Shown: positions 1 to 6,200, counted from the stretch's first letter. The stretch is 9,107 bases of DNA from an uncultured Bacteroidales bacterium (GCA_934678915.1 CAKUSF010000084.1:1-9107), one strand, 5' to 3'. Notes: a model not told the origin generated them from the letters alone. Numbers and translations are program-made.

Positions 1-806
1 TCGACAAGGTAGCACTTGTCCTTACGGGCCATCTCGTTCTTGGCGAACCAGATTCCGTAAAGAGACTTGTTCTTGACGTAGATGTCCGACTCTTTGGAAT
101 TGACATACTTAGCGTAAGGTTTTCCAACTTCCTTGGATTTCAATGTCCTTGCACCGAAGGCAATGACCCTTCCGCTCATGGAATGAATCGGGAACACAAC
201 TCGGTCGTAGAACCTGTCGTGCAGACTATTGTCTGAATCGTAGATCGCGCAAAGGCCGGTTTCAATAAGATATTCATCCTTGTACCCCGCAGCCTTGGCG
301 GCATCCGAAAGCGCATGACGGCTGGAGGGTGCCCAGCCTAGACCGTATTTCTCGATGGTCGCATCTGTCAAGCCACGTGAATGGAAATATTCAAGTCCGA
401 CTGCCCTGCCCTCCTCTGTCTTAAGCTGCTCCTTGAAGAAATTGCCGGCATATTCAGAGACCAGCAGCAGACTTTCGTTCCGCTGACGGTTCGCTATGTC
501 TTCCGCAGTCTCCTCTTTTTCAACTATTTCGATGTTGTATTTTTTGGCGAGGTACCGCAATGCTTCCACGTAGGAAAGATGCTCGTAGTCCATGATGAAC
601 CCAACCGCTGAGCCTCCTTTGTGGCATCCGAAGCAATAATATTGCCCCTTGGAAGGAATCACATGGAACGAAGGTGTCTTCTCGCCATGAAACGGACAGC
701 AGGCCCAAAGGTCGGCCCCGCGCTTTCTCAAAGTCACGAAGTCACCCACAACCTCCTCGACACGGGCTGTGTCAAGAATCTTCTGAACCGTTTCCTTAGG
801 AATCAT
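1..806 (-). CDS. dnaG: DNA primase DnaG, N-terminal 268 residues (partial at window edge)
   Basis: DNA primase makes the RNA primers that start leading- and lagging-strand synthesis, working with the replicative helicase at the fork. The ATG at 806-804 opens a frame that runs without a stop to the left edge, so the 3' part is missing. Residues 37-61 form the CHC2 zinc finger: CPFHGEKTPSF supplies Cys37 and His40, and YYCFGCHKGG supplies Cys58 and Cys61. Residues about 110-255 match the N-terminal part of the catalytic core, including RFYDRVVFPI (198-207), GRVIAFGAR (212-220) and a PYAKYVNS block. The last visible residues, KCYLV, lead straight into the expected EGYxDV motif of the TOPRIM domain. 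Bacterial primases are usually around 600-680 residues, so somewhat less than half is present. The start lies 2 bases after the stop of the upstream membrane-protein gene, so the two are probably cotranscribed. The family identification is very secure. Confidence 0.97.
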   Translation of the reverse strand, partial: MIPKETVQKILDTARVEEVVGDFVTLRKRGADLWACCPFHGEKTPSFHVIPSKGQYYCFGCHKGGSAVGFIMDYEHLSYVEALRYLAKKYNIEIVEKEETAEDIANRQRNESLLLVSEYAGNFFKEQLKTEEGRAVGLEYFHSRGLTDATIEKYGLGWAPSSRHALSDAAKAAGYKDEYLIETGLCAIYDSDNSLHDRFYDRVVFPIHSMSGRVIAFGARTLKSKEVGKPYAKYVNSKESDIYVKNKSLYGIWFAKNEMARKDKCYLV

Positions 807-808
807 CC

Positions 809-1450
809 CTAGTCGTCTATCTTTGTGTAGTTCACCTCTTTAGCGTCTTCCAAACCTGATGTCTCGATCACTTCTTGATCTGGCTGAGTCTCGTCAGTGG
901 TGTTGAACCTGATTTCGTAGGCCTCTTTGGCTTTGCGTATCCTCCATGAGGAGATCAACTCCGACACACCATAAAGGACAAGAAAACTTCCAGCGCAGAT
1001 GCTCATGATCCTCTCTCCGAACGGATTGAACAGCAGGAATGCTCCACCTACTACCGCACATATTGAAAGAATCAGAGACGAAAAACTTGCGCCCAACAGG
1101 GACAGAGTACCCGACAAGGCAATTAATTGCAGGCCACCGAACAGAATGAGCACTATACCGATCAATGTCACGATGAAACCAGCCACCCAAATAGGATTGA
1201 GGAACAGCAAAATGCCCAAAATCAAATCCACAACAGCGTTCACAGCCATTAATGGTAGCACACCGTCTCTTTTGTTGCGGATGAAGCCATAAATCAATGA
1301 CACGATTCCGGACGCAAGCAGGAACGCTGCGATGACTTTTACGACAGTCACCGAAGCCGCGTTGTCGAAAATCATCACCAAACCGATTCCGATAGCAGCC
1401 AATGCCCTGAGTATACTGCTGAACGATGTTTTGTAACCAAATGTGAACAT
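809..1450 (-). CDS. DUF308 / HdeD-like six-helix membrane protein
   Basis: This 213-residue protein is mostly hydrophobic, with about six membrane segments near residues 11-28, 36-56, 66-86, 89-111, 122-142 and 148-166. It ends in a charged cytoplasmic-looking tail (about 168-213) rich in Glu and Asp. Paired short helices with Gly-rich turns and Asn-Pro between them (FLNPIWVAG, LFNPFGE) are typical of the DUF308 family, whose known member HdeD is an acid-resistance membrane protein in enteric bacteria. The role in Bacteroidota is not established, and I would not transfer the acid-resistance function. The ATG at 1450 is preceded by a plausible ribosome binding site (AAGGA) and a TAAATTTG box about 28 bases upstream. 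Its stop is 2 bases before dnaG, so it is the first gene of a likely two-gene transcript. The family is fairly certain, the function unknown. Confidence 0.85.
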   Translation of the reverse strand: MFTFGYKTSFSSILRALAAIGIGLVMIFDNAASVTVVKVIAAFLLASGIVSLIYGFIRNKRDGVLPLMAVNAVVDLILGILLFLNPIWVAGFIVTLIGIVLILFGGLQLIALSGTLSLLGASFSSLILSICAVVGGAFLLFNPFGERIMSICAGSFLVLYGVSELISSWRIRKAKEAYEIRFNTTDETQPDQEVIETSGLEDAKEVNYTKIDD

Positions 1451-1474
1451 AATAATATTCCTTATAAATACAAT

Positions 1475-1505
1475 TTACAAATTTAAGTAAAAAATGCTAT
1501 ATTCG
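1475..1505 (+). promoter_or_regulatory. Candidate promoter for the PHP phosphatase gene
   Basis: TATATTCG at 1498-1505 resembles TAnnTTTG with one mismatch. It has the same TTCG ending as the yigZ promoter box in this window. The -33 position, 20 bases upstream, reads TTA rather than TTG, so this is weaker than the other promoters here. Because the box ends only 5 bases before the ATG at 1511, transcription would start at or almost at the start codon, giving a leaderless or nearly leaderless message. The -33 region overlaps the -7 box of the divergent DUF308 promoter. Confidence 0.35.
1478..1485 (-). promoter_or_regulatory. Promoter -7 box for the DUF308-dnaG transcript
   Basis: Read on the minus strand this is TAAATTTG, an exact match to the Bacteroides -7 consensus TAnnTTTG, 27 bases before the ATG at 1450. 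I see no TTG at the ideal distance upstream, so the -33 element is weak or absent. It lies back to back with the candidate promoter of the plus-strand phosphatase gene. Confidence 0.5.
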
Positions 1506-1510
1506 TGCCT

Positions 1511-2362
1511 ATGTTTTTCGATACACATAACCACAGCCAATTCTCTTTCGATGGAGAGGGTACTACAGTAGAAAAAAGTTCATTAGCCGCTGCCAAAAAA
1601 GGTTTCGGAGGAATATGCTTCACCGATCACTGCGATTTCCACGTTCCTAAGATGAAGGAACAATTTGAACCTATCGTCAGCGAGGTCTTCGATGTGGAGA
1701 CACAGCAGGCGGAGATTGACAGGGTGAACGGACTCATCAGCGAAGGGGCTTTCGGCAAGGAGATTCCAAAGAAATTCAGGATATTCAAAGGAATAGAACT
1801 TGGTCTTGGAGAGAAGAACCATGACCAGACAAGGGAGCATCTGGCAAAACATTGTTTTGATCAGATCATTGCATCTGTGCACTATCTTGAAGACACTGAC
1901 CCGTATTTCGGGCCTTACTTCAAGGGGAAAAACTGGAAAGAAGCCTATGGGCGCTACCTGGAGACATTGCTAAGAGAAATGAGATGGCTTGGGGACTTCG
2001 ACATCATGGGACACTTCGACTATGTAGCCCGCTATGCTCCGTACCCGAAGGAAAGTGTTCTGTATCGGGACTTTCCGGGACTCTTCGATGAGATTTTTAA
2101 GTACTTGATCGAGAATGGGAAAGGGTTGGAAATCAACACCAAAAGCTACAAGACTTACGGTCTGCGTACCCCGCAACTTGACCGCGACATCTTGCTTCGG
2201 TACATGGAACTCGGTGGAGAAATCATCTGCATGGGTTCAGATTCGCACACCCCAGAACAAGTCGGAGACAGGTTCGACTATTTCGCACAATATGTAAAGA
2301 TGTTCGGATTCCGAAGACTTGCTCATTTCGAGAATCGCAAACTCAAAATGGTGACAATCTAG
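1511..2362 (+). CDS. PHP-domain phosphatase, histidinol-phosphatase (HisJ/HisK) type
   Basis: PHP proteins of this type are metal-dependent phosphoesterases. The best-known members remove phosphate from L-histidinol phosphate in histidine synthesis. Counting from the ATG at 1511 (283 residues), the metal-binding motifs appear in order: DTHNHSQFSFDG near the N-terminus (HxH), FTDHCDF (about 38-44), the Glu of KGIELG (about 94-99), ASVHYLE (about 122-128), IMGHFDYVARY (about 166-176) and MGSDSHTPEQVG (about 241-252). The length fits the HisJ family. A GTG at 1505 is in frame, but it falls inside the candidate -7 box, so I prefer 1511. No other histidine genes are nearby, and many Bacteroidales carry this phosphatase activity in a bifunctional HisB, so the physiological substrate is open. 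The 3' end overlaps recQ by 4 bases. Confidence 0.82.
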   Translation: MFFDTHNHSQFSFDGEGTTVEKSSLAAAKKGFGGICFTDHCDFHVPKMKEQFEPIVSEVFDVETQQAEIDRVNGLISEGAFGKEIPKKFRIFKGIELGLGEKNHDQTREHLAKHCFDQIIASVHYLEDTDPYFGPYFKGKNWKEAYGRYLETLLREMRWLGDFDIMGHFDYVARYAPYPKESVLYRDFPGLFDEIFKYLIENGKGLEINTKSYKTYGLRTPQLDRDILLRYMELGGEIICMGSDSHTPEQVGDRFDYFAQYVKMFGFRRLAHFENRKLKMVTI

Positions 2363-4560
2363 GACGCAATCTCACAGAGGAATTTGATCCTGACAAGACG
2401 GATCTCCATCTCTTCGTAATCCGGGCCGAGAACCTTCACCGCCTCTTCCACGGAATCAGATGTAGCCTCGCTTTTGAAATATTCATAAATATCCTCAACC
2501 ACTTCATCGTCAATCGCTTGACCGATGTAGTAGTTTAGATCCAGTTTCGTTCCTGAGGCCACGATTCCTTCAATCTCAGTGACAAGCTCATCCAATTCAA
2601 GGCCCTTTGCATCAGCTATGTCCTCCAAGGACATCCGCCTGTCCACACTCTGGATAATAAAGATTTTATCTGAACTTTTAGTCGGAGCCGACTTCACCAC
2701 GAAATCCTCAGGTCTTGTGATGTCATTTTCATCAACGTACCTGCGAATCAAGTCAATGAACTCTTTACCGTACTTTCTGGCTTTCCCCTCTCCAACACCT
2801 TGACAGTTATGAAGTTCATCGTAGGTAATCGGGTAGAGAATCGACATGTCTTCCAACGCAGGATCTCCGAAGATGATCCACGGTTGCAGATTCAGTTTTC
2901 TGGACATGTCTTTTCTTAAATTCTTGAGCATGGACAGAAGGGCTGCGTCTCCTCCGCCTCCTTTCATTGAAGGTGACGGAGCGTCATCGTCATCATCGTC
3001 TGAATTTTTTCCCTTAAACTGCCGGTCTTCCACAAGGGTTATCTCATAAGGATGATCCAAAAAGCTTTCTCCTTGGGCCGTGACGTAGATTAACCCATAG
3101 GACTCTATCTCCTTTGCCAAAAGATGTAGGATCAGTCCCTGGTGAATGACAGCGCACCAGAATTTCACGCTGTGATTGCTTCCTGAGCCGAACAGTGGGA
3201 ACGTGTCTTGACGATAGGATTTTATCAAAGCATTAGCCTGGCCGGCAAGGACGAAGGCCAGATGCTCAATCTTAAAGTGCTCCGGAAGAGATTTGATGAG
3301 TCTGATGACCAGACACATCTCTTTTTGACCATCAAATGTAGGTTTTGGATTGACGCAGTTGTCGCACATTCCACAGTTGTCTGTTGGATAGTCCTCTCCG
3401 AAATAGTTCAGAAGCATCTTTCTGCGGCAAATGCTCGTTTCGGCATAAGCGACAGTGTCCATCAGCAACTGCCGGCCTATCTCCTGTTCGGAAACTGGCT
3501 TGCCCTGCATGAACTTCTCCAACTTACGGATGTCTTTATAACTATAAAAGGTGATGCACTCGGCATTCTCTCCGTCACGTCCAGCCCTTCCGGTCTCCTG
3601 ATAGTAACCTTCGATGCTTTTAGGAATATCATAATGAATCACAAAGCGCACATCCGGCTTGTCGATCCCCATTCCAAAAGCAATCGTTGCCACAATCACC
3701 TCCACATCTTCCATCAGGAATCTGTCTTGATTCTCAGCCCGTGTCTTAGCATCCAGCCCGGCATGGTACGGAAGCGCACGAATCCCATTAATTTCCAATA
3801 GCTTAGCAACCTCTTCAACCTTTTTCCGGCTGAGACAGTAGATAATTCCGGACTTACCAGGATGCTGCTTTATGTAGCGAATAATATCTTTGTCAGGATC
3901 AACCTTGTCACGCACCTCGTAGAACAAGTTCGGTCTGTTGAACGAGGATTTGAAAACCGTAGCATCCAAGATTCCGAGATTCTTCTGGATGTCATTCTGG
4001 ACTTTCGGGGTAGCAGTGGCTGTCAAGGCGATAATCGGAGCACGCCCGATCATCTGGACCATGTCCCTGATCCGGCGGTACTCTGGCCTGAAATCGTGTC
4101 CCCATTCGGAGATGCAATGCGCCTCGTCAACCGCATAGAACGAAATGTTCACTTCGCGGAGCAGTTCCACATTCTCCTCCTTGGTAAGGGATTCTGGGGC
4201 CACATAAAGCAACTTTGTCACTCCAGACAGGACATCTGAGCGAACTTCCTGAATTTGAGCCCGATTTAGAGATGAATTAAGGAAATGCGCAACCCCGTTG
4301 CGCTCCTCCACAAAACCCCGGATCACATCCACCTGATTCTTCATCAAGGCTATCAGTGGAGAGATCACAATCGCAGTGCCCGGCATCACCAGAGCCGGAA
4401 GTTGGAAGCATAGGGATTTCCCGCCACCTGTAGGCATAAGCACAAACGTGTCTTTCCCTTCCAACAGATTACGGATAATCCGTTCCTGATCCCCCTTGAA
4501 GGAATCGAAACCAAAGAATTCTTTCAACTTGGAATTCAGCAATGACGAGTCGATCTCCAT
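2359..4560 (-). CDS. recQ: ATP-dependent DNA helicase RecQ
   Basis: RecQ unwinds DNA 3' to 5' during recombination and repair of stalled forks. The 733-residue protein shows, in order: Walker A MPTGGGKS (42-49), the DEAH box in VDEAHCISEWGHDFRP (from about 144), motif III ALTATA (178-183), the C-terminal helicase lobe with QETGRAGRDG (321-330), a zinc site with Cys378, Cys396, Cys399 and Cys402, the RQC winged helix (about 415-515), a linker with six Asp (521-526), an HRDC domain (about 548-618), and a C-terminal helix-turn-helix-like region (about 630-720). This is longer than E. coli RecQ (about 610) but usual for Bacteroidota. An in-frame TTG at 4641 would add 27 residues. I chose the ATG at 4560 because it has AGGAAA before it, a good promoter ends 18 bases upstream, and the protein then starts at the usual place for the family. 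Its stop shares CTAG with the convergent phosphatase gene. Confidence 0.96.
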   Translation of the reverse strand: MEIDSSLLNSKLKEFFGFDSFKGDQERIIRNLLEGKDTFVLMPTGGGKSLCFQLPALVMPGTAIVISPLIALMKNQVDVIRGFVEERNGVAHFLNSSLNRAQIQEVRSDVLSGVTKLLYVAPESLTKEENVELLREVNISFYAVDEAHCISEWGHDFRPEYRRIRDMVQMIGRAPIIALTATATPKVQNDIQKNLGILDATVFKSSFNRPNLFYEVRDKVDPDKDIIRYIKQHPGKSGIIYCLSRKKVEEVAKLLEINGIRALPYHAGLDAKTRAENQDRFLMEDVEVIVATIAFGMGIDKPDVRFVIHYDIPKSIEGYYQETGRAGRDGENAECITFYSYKDIRKLEKFMQGKPVSEQEIGRQLLMDTVAYAETSICRRKMLLNYFGEDYPTDNCGMCDNCVNPKPTFDGQKEMCLVIRLIKSLPEHFKIEHLAFVLAGQANALIKSYRQDTFPLFGSGSNHSVKFWCAVIHQGLILHLLAKEIESYGLIYVTAQGESFLDHPYEITLVEDRQFKGKNSDDDDDDAPSPSMKGGGGDAALLSMLKNLRKDMSRKLNLQPWIIFGDPALEDMSILYPITYDELHNCQGVGEGKARKYGKEFIDLIRRYVDENDITRPEDFVVKSAPTKSSDKIFIIQSVDRRMSLEDIADAKGLELDELVTEIEGIVASGTKLDLNYYIGQAIDDEVVEDIYEYFKSEATSDSVEEAVKVLGPDYEEMEIRLVRIKFLCEIAS

Positions 4561-4578
4561 AGATTTCCTAATTATTTC

Positions 4579-4609
4579 TAAAAATAGTGATTGTTTTCGG
4601 GATAAACAA
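4579..4609 (-). promoter_or_regulatory. recQ promoter (-33 TTG / -7 TATTTTTA)
   Basis: On the minus strand, TTG at 4609-4607 is followed by exactly 20 bases and then TATTTTTA at 4586-4579. This matches the Bacteroides pattern TTG-N19/20-TAnnTTTG except for the last base. The box ends 18 bases before the recQ ATG at 4560. The same TTG-N20-TATTTTTA arrangement occurs before the DUF3127 gene in this window. The placement excludes the upstream TTG start at 4641. Confidence 0.6.
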
Positions 4610-4720
4610 GCATTTTGCTTCCTAACTGATAATAAAGTCAATATTTTTTGCGATATTTGCAGAACTTTTGGGGTAATTGTGCCCTGACAGCCAAAACAGA
4701 CAACTTAAAAAATTGATATT
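4610..4720 (+). promoter_or_regulatory. Upstream region of the FKBP lipoprotein gene, weak promoter candidate
   Basis: This is the rest of the 160-base divergent gap between recQ and the isomerase gene, AT-rich with several T runs. The best -7 candidate I see is TAATTGTG at 4674-4681 (one mismatch to TAnnTTTG). The nearest TTG, at 4648-4650, is 23 bases upstream, longer than ideal. It would give a 5' leader of about 30-35 bases. No Shine-Dalgarno sequence precedes the ATG at 4721, only an A/T-rich stretch, which is common in Bacteroidota. Confidence 0.25.
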
Positions 4721-5530
4721 ATGAAGACAATCAAAATGCTTGCAGTAGCTGCTTTGGTACTTTCCACCACAGCCTGCAACTCTAACAAGGTCGATGGCAA
4801 GGTTGACGGAGCGGACAGCACAGCCGTTGCCACCATCCCTCAGAAACCAGTAAACGCCAAGGATCTTCTTCCTTCAAAGGCTAGCGTTGATTCTGTAAGT
4901 TATCTTCTTGGAATCCAGCTCGGTTCCATGATCAAGAACTACAGCATGGGCGACCTCAATTTCAACATGATCAAGAAAGGAGCTGAGGATTTTGTAGCTT
5001 CAAAGGGCAACCCTCGCGATGAGGATTTCACAAAGCAGTTCAAGGTTAACCCTGAGGAGATGAACCGCATCATGAATGATTTCATCCAGAAGAGATCTGA
5101 ATATGTTGGTGCAATCAACAAGGAGAAAGAGCAGAAGTTCTTGGACAGCAATCGCAAGAAGGCTGGCGTGCAGGAAACCGAATCCGGACTCCAGTACATC
5201 ATCGCAGAAGCTGGTAGCGAAGTAAAACCAGGTTCTAAGGACACAGTTTATGTTCACTACAAGCTCGCCCTCACCGATGGTACTGTCATCGAGGAAGTTA
5301 CAGCTGAGCAGGACGCTGTGATGCTCACTCTTAACAGAGTCATCCCAGGATGGACCGAGGGCCTTCAGCTTCTCGGAGAAGGTGGAAAAGCCACTCTTTA
5401 TGTTCCTTCAGAACTCGGCTACGGTGAGCGCGGAACAAGCGGCATCGATCCTTATTCTACTCTCGTGTTCGACATTCAGCTTGACTCAGTTAAGCATTTT
5501 GTTGAGCCTGTTGTAGAGGACAAGAAATAA
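4721..5530 (+). CDS. FKBP-type peptidyl-prolyl cis-trans isomerase lipoprotein
   Basis: This protein probably assists folding of envelope proteins by isomerising Xaa-Pro bonds. It begins with a lipoprotein signal peptide: charged MKTIK, a hydrophobic stretch, then LSTTAC with the lipidated Cys at residue 19. A low-complexity linker leads to an FKBP N-terminal dimerisation-type domain (about 55-150: VSYLLGIQLGSMIKN, a helical region, NKEKEQKFLDSNRKKAGV). The C-terminal FKBP domain (about 155-258) contains SGLQYI, VYVHYKLALTDGTVI, VIPGWTEGLQLLGEGGKATLYVPSELGYG and STLVFDIQLDSV. The pocket Trp (211) and the VIPGW block are kept, but the usual FDSS after GTV is replaced by IEEV, so the pocket Asp is Glu or absent. 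At 269 residues it fits FkpA/Mip-like proteins. It stands alone, with its own terminator immediately downstream. The family is certain; the level of catalysis is not. Confidence 0.93.
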   Translation: MKTIKMLAVAALVLSTTACNSNKVDGKVDGADSTAVATIPQKPVNAKDLLPSKASVDSVSYLLGIQLGSMIKNYSMGDLNFNMIKKGAEDFVASKGNPRDEDFTKQFKVNPEEMNRIMNDFIQKRSEYVGAINKEKEQKFLDSNRKKAGVQETESGLQYIIAEAGSEVKPGSKDTVYVHYKLALTDGTVIEEVTAEQDAVMLTLNRVIPGWTEGLQLLGEGGKATLYVPSELGYGERGTSGIDPYSTLVFDIQLDSVKHFVEPVVEDKK

Positions 5531-5558
5531 TCCCTGCTCAAGGCAGCGGAATTAACAG

Positions 5559-5594
5559 CCTGCTTTGCGCCAAGCGCTGAGCAGGTTTATTTTT
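5559..5594 (+). terminator. Rho-independent terminator after the FKBP gene
   Basis: CCTGCT (5559-5564) pairs with AGCAGG (5580-5585), and inside it GCGC (5567-5570) pairs with GCGC (5574-5577) around a CAA loop. The only interruption is TT opposite TG. The hairpin is followed at once by TTTATTTTT. Upstream, CCTGCTCA at 5533-5540 is a perfect 8-base complement of TGAGCAGG at 5578-5585 and could compete for the same 3' arm. It lies 28 bases after the FKBP stop codon. Confidence 0.8.
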
Positions 5595-5595
5595 A
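5565..5595 (+). promoter_or_regulatory. Promoter of the DUF3127 gene, overlapping the terminator
   Basis: TTG at 5565-5567 is followed by exactly 20 bases and TATTTTTA at 5588-5595. This is the same spacing and -7 sequence as the recQ promoter. The box ends 17 bases before the ATG at 5613 (18 in recQ). The -33 lies inside the terminator hairpin and the -7 is the terminator's own T-tract. The match could be partly a by-product of the T-tract, but no other promoter fits in the 82-base gap. Confidence 0.5.
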
Positions 5596-5612
5596 CCAAA
5601 GAAAGAATCATC

Positions 5613-6044
5613 ATGGCATTGGAATTAGAAGGCAGGATCAAACAGAAGCTTGCCAAACAGAGTGGCCAAGGGGCCAAGGGATCTTGGACAAAGCAAGATT
5701 TTGTCCTTGAATATCAAGACGGTAACTTCCCCGCTGAGGTTTGCCTAACGGCATTCGGTAATGATAAAGTAGCAGATCTAGACAAGTACCAGATCAATGA
5801 TGCGGTCAAAGTCGCGTTCAATCTAAGAGCCAGAGAGTACAATGGACGTTGGTACAACGATGTACGCGTGTGGAGAATCACTCCTATTGGACAATCTGCT
5901 CCGGCTCAGCAGCCAGCCTATCAGGCTCCGCAGAATTACGCTCAGGCACCTCAGCCGAACTACAGCGCCCAGCCTCAGCAGGCTCCAGCTCCGACTATTG
6001 ACGATCTTCCTGCGGAAGATCCTAGTAATGATTTGCCGTTCTAG
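5613..6044 (+). CDS. DUF3127 protein with SSB-like C-terminal tail
   Basis: This 143-residue protein has a compact N-terminal domain (about 1-92: MALELEGRIKQKL, WTKQDFVLEYQDGNFPAEVCLTAFG, VKVAFNLRAREYNGRWYNDVRVWRI). The beta-strand pattern resembles an OB fold, and I recognise it as the Bacteroidota family DUF3127. A disordered Pro/Gln/Ala/Tyr-rich linker follows (about 93-127), and it ends TIDDLPAEDPSNDLPF. This layout copies single-stranded DNA-binding protein, whose linker ends in an acidic tip such as DDDIPF that docks onto repair and replication proteins. I infer a role in DNA metabolism, perhaps single-strand binding or recruitment. A canonical SSB is longer and differs in the OB domain, so this is not the main SSB. 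The start is the ATG at 5613, because an in-frame TTG at 5565 lies in the terminator. The stop codon sits inside a perfect palindrome. Confidence 0.85.
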   Translation: MALELEGRIKQKLAKQSGQGAKGSWTKQDFVLEYQDGNFPAEVCLTAFGNDKVADLDKYQINDAVKVAFNLRAREYNGRWYNDVRVWRITPIGQSAPAQQPAYQAPQNYAQAPQPNYSAQPQQAPAPTIDDLPAEDPSNDLPF

Positions 6045-6068
6045 CCGGCTAGAACGGCAAATCATTAC
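6025..6068. repeat. Perfect 44-base palindrome across the DUF3127 stop codon
   Basis: Bases 6025-6046 and 6047-6068 are exact reverse complements with no spacer, centred on TAGCCGGCTA. The left arm encodes the last residues NDLPF and the TAG stop (6042-6044). As RNA it would form a very long hairpin from either strand, so it could end or protect both convergent transcripts (DUF3127 and miaA). No T-tract follows on the plus strand, so it is not a textbook Rho-independent terminator. Confidence 0.75.
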
Positions 6069-6200
6069 CATCTACCCCCAGTCCCTTCGGGACAGCCCCG
6101 GTGGGGCACTGGGGAGCGGTCTCCCCAGACCCCTTGAGTCGCTTCGCTCCGTATTGCGTGCTACAAATTCGGCAGGCTCAGTGAGCGGAAACATCTACCC
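6069..6200. mobile_element. Possible small dispersed element flanked by 9-base direct repeats
   Basis: CATCTACCC occurs at 6069-6077 and again at 6192-6200, in the same direction, bracketing the hairpin-rich segment. Nine bases is a common target-duplication length, and an insertion here would have replaced only the last few codons of miaA. The segment also holds a 19-base motif at 6168-6186 (TTCGGCAGG then CTCAGTGAGC, with GCTCA/TGAGC palindromic across the miaA stop). It resembles dispersed palindromic repeats I recall from Bacteroidota genomes. No clear terminal inverted repeats are visible, so this is tentative. Confidence 0.3.
6075..6131. repeat. Cluster of overlapping G/C-rich hairpins
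   Basis: Several stems sit within 57 bases. CCCCAGT (6076-6082) pairs with ACTGGGG (6108-6114) and encloses GTCCC/GGGAC (6081-6085 with 6089-6093) and GCCCC/GGGGC (6095-6099 with 6103-6107). CTGGGGAG (6109-6116) also pairs perfectly with CTCCCCAG (6121-6128) around a CGGT loop, so the first and last pairings exclude one another. The segment is between convergent genes and has no open frame I can support. Confidence 0.65.

Noticed and set aside
3208..3801. 197-codon plus-strand open frame inside recQ
   Set aside because: It lies antisense to conserved RecQ helicase and zinc-binding sequence, with no promoter or family resemblance.
4561..4641. 27-residue N-terminal extension of RecQ from a TTG at 4641
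   Set aside because: A good promoter (4609-4579) lies inside it, the ATG at 4560 has its own ribosome binding site, and the extension does not look like the start of a RecQ.
5565..5612. Upstream TTG start for the DUF3127 protein
   Set aside because: It is inside the terminator hairpin and upstream of the likely transcription start; MALELEGRIKQKL is the natural N-terminus.
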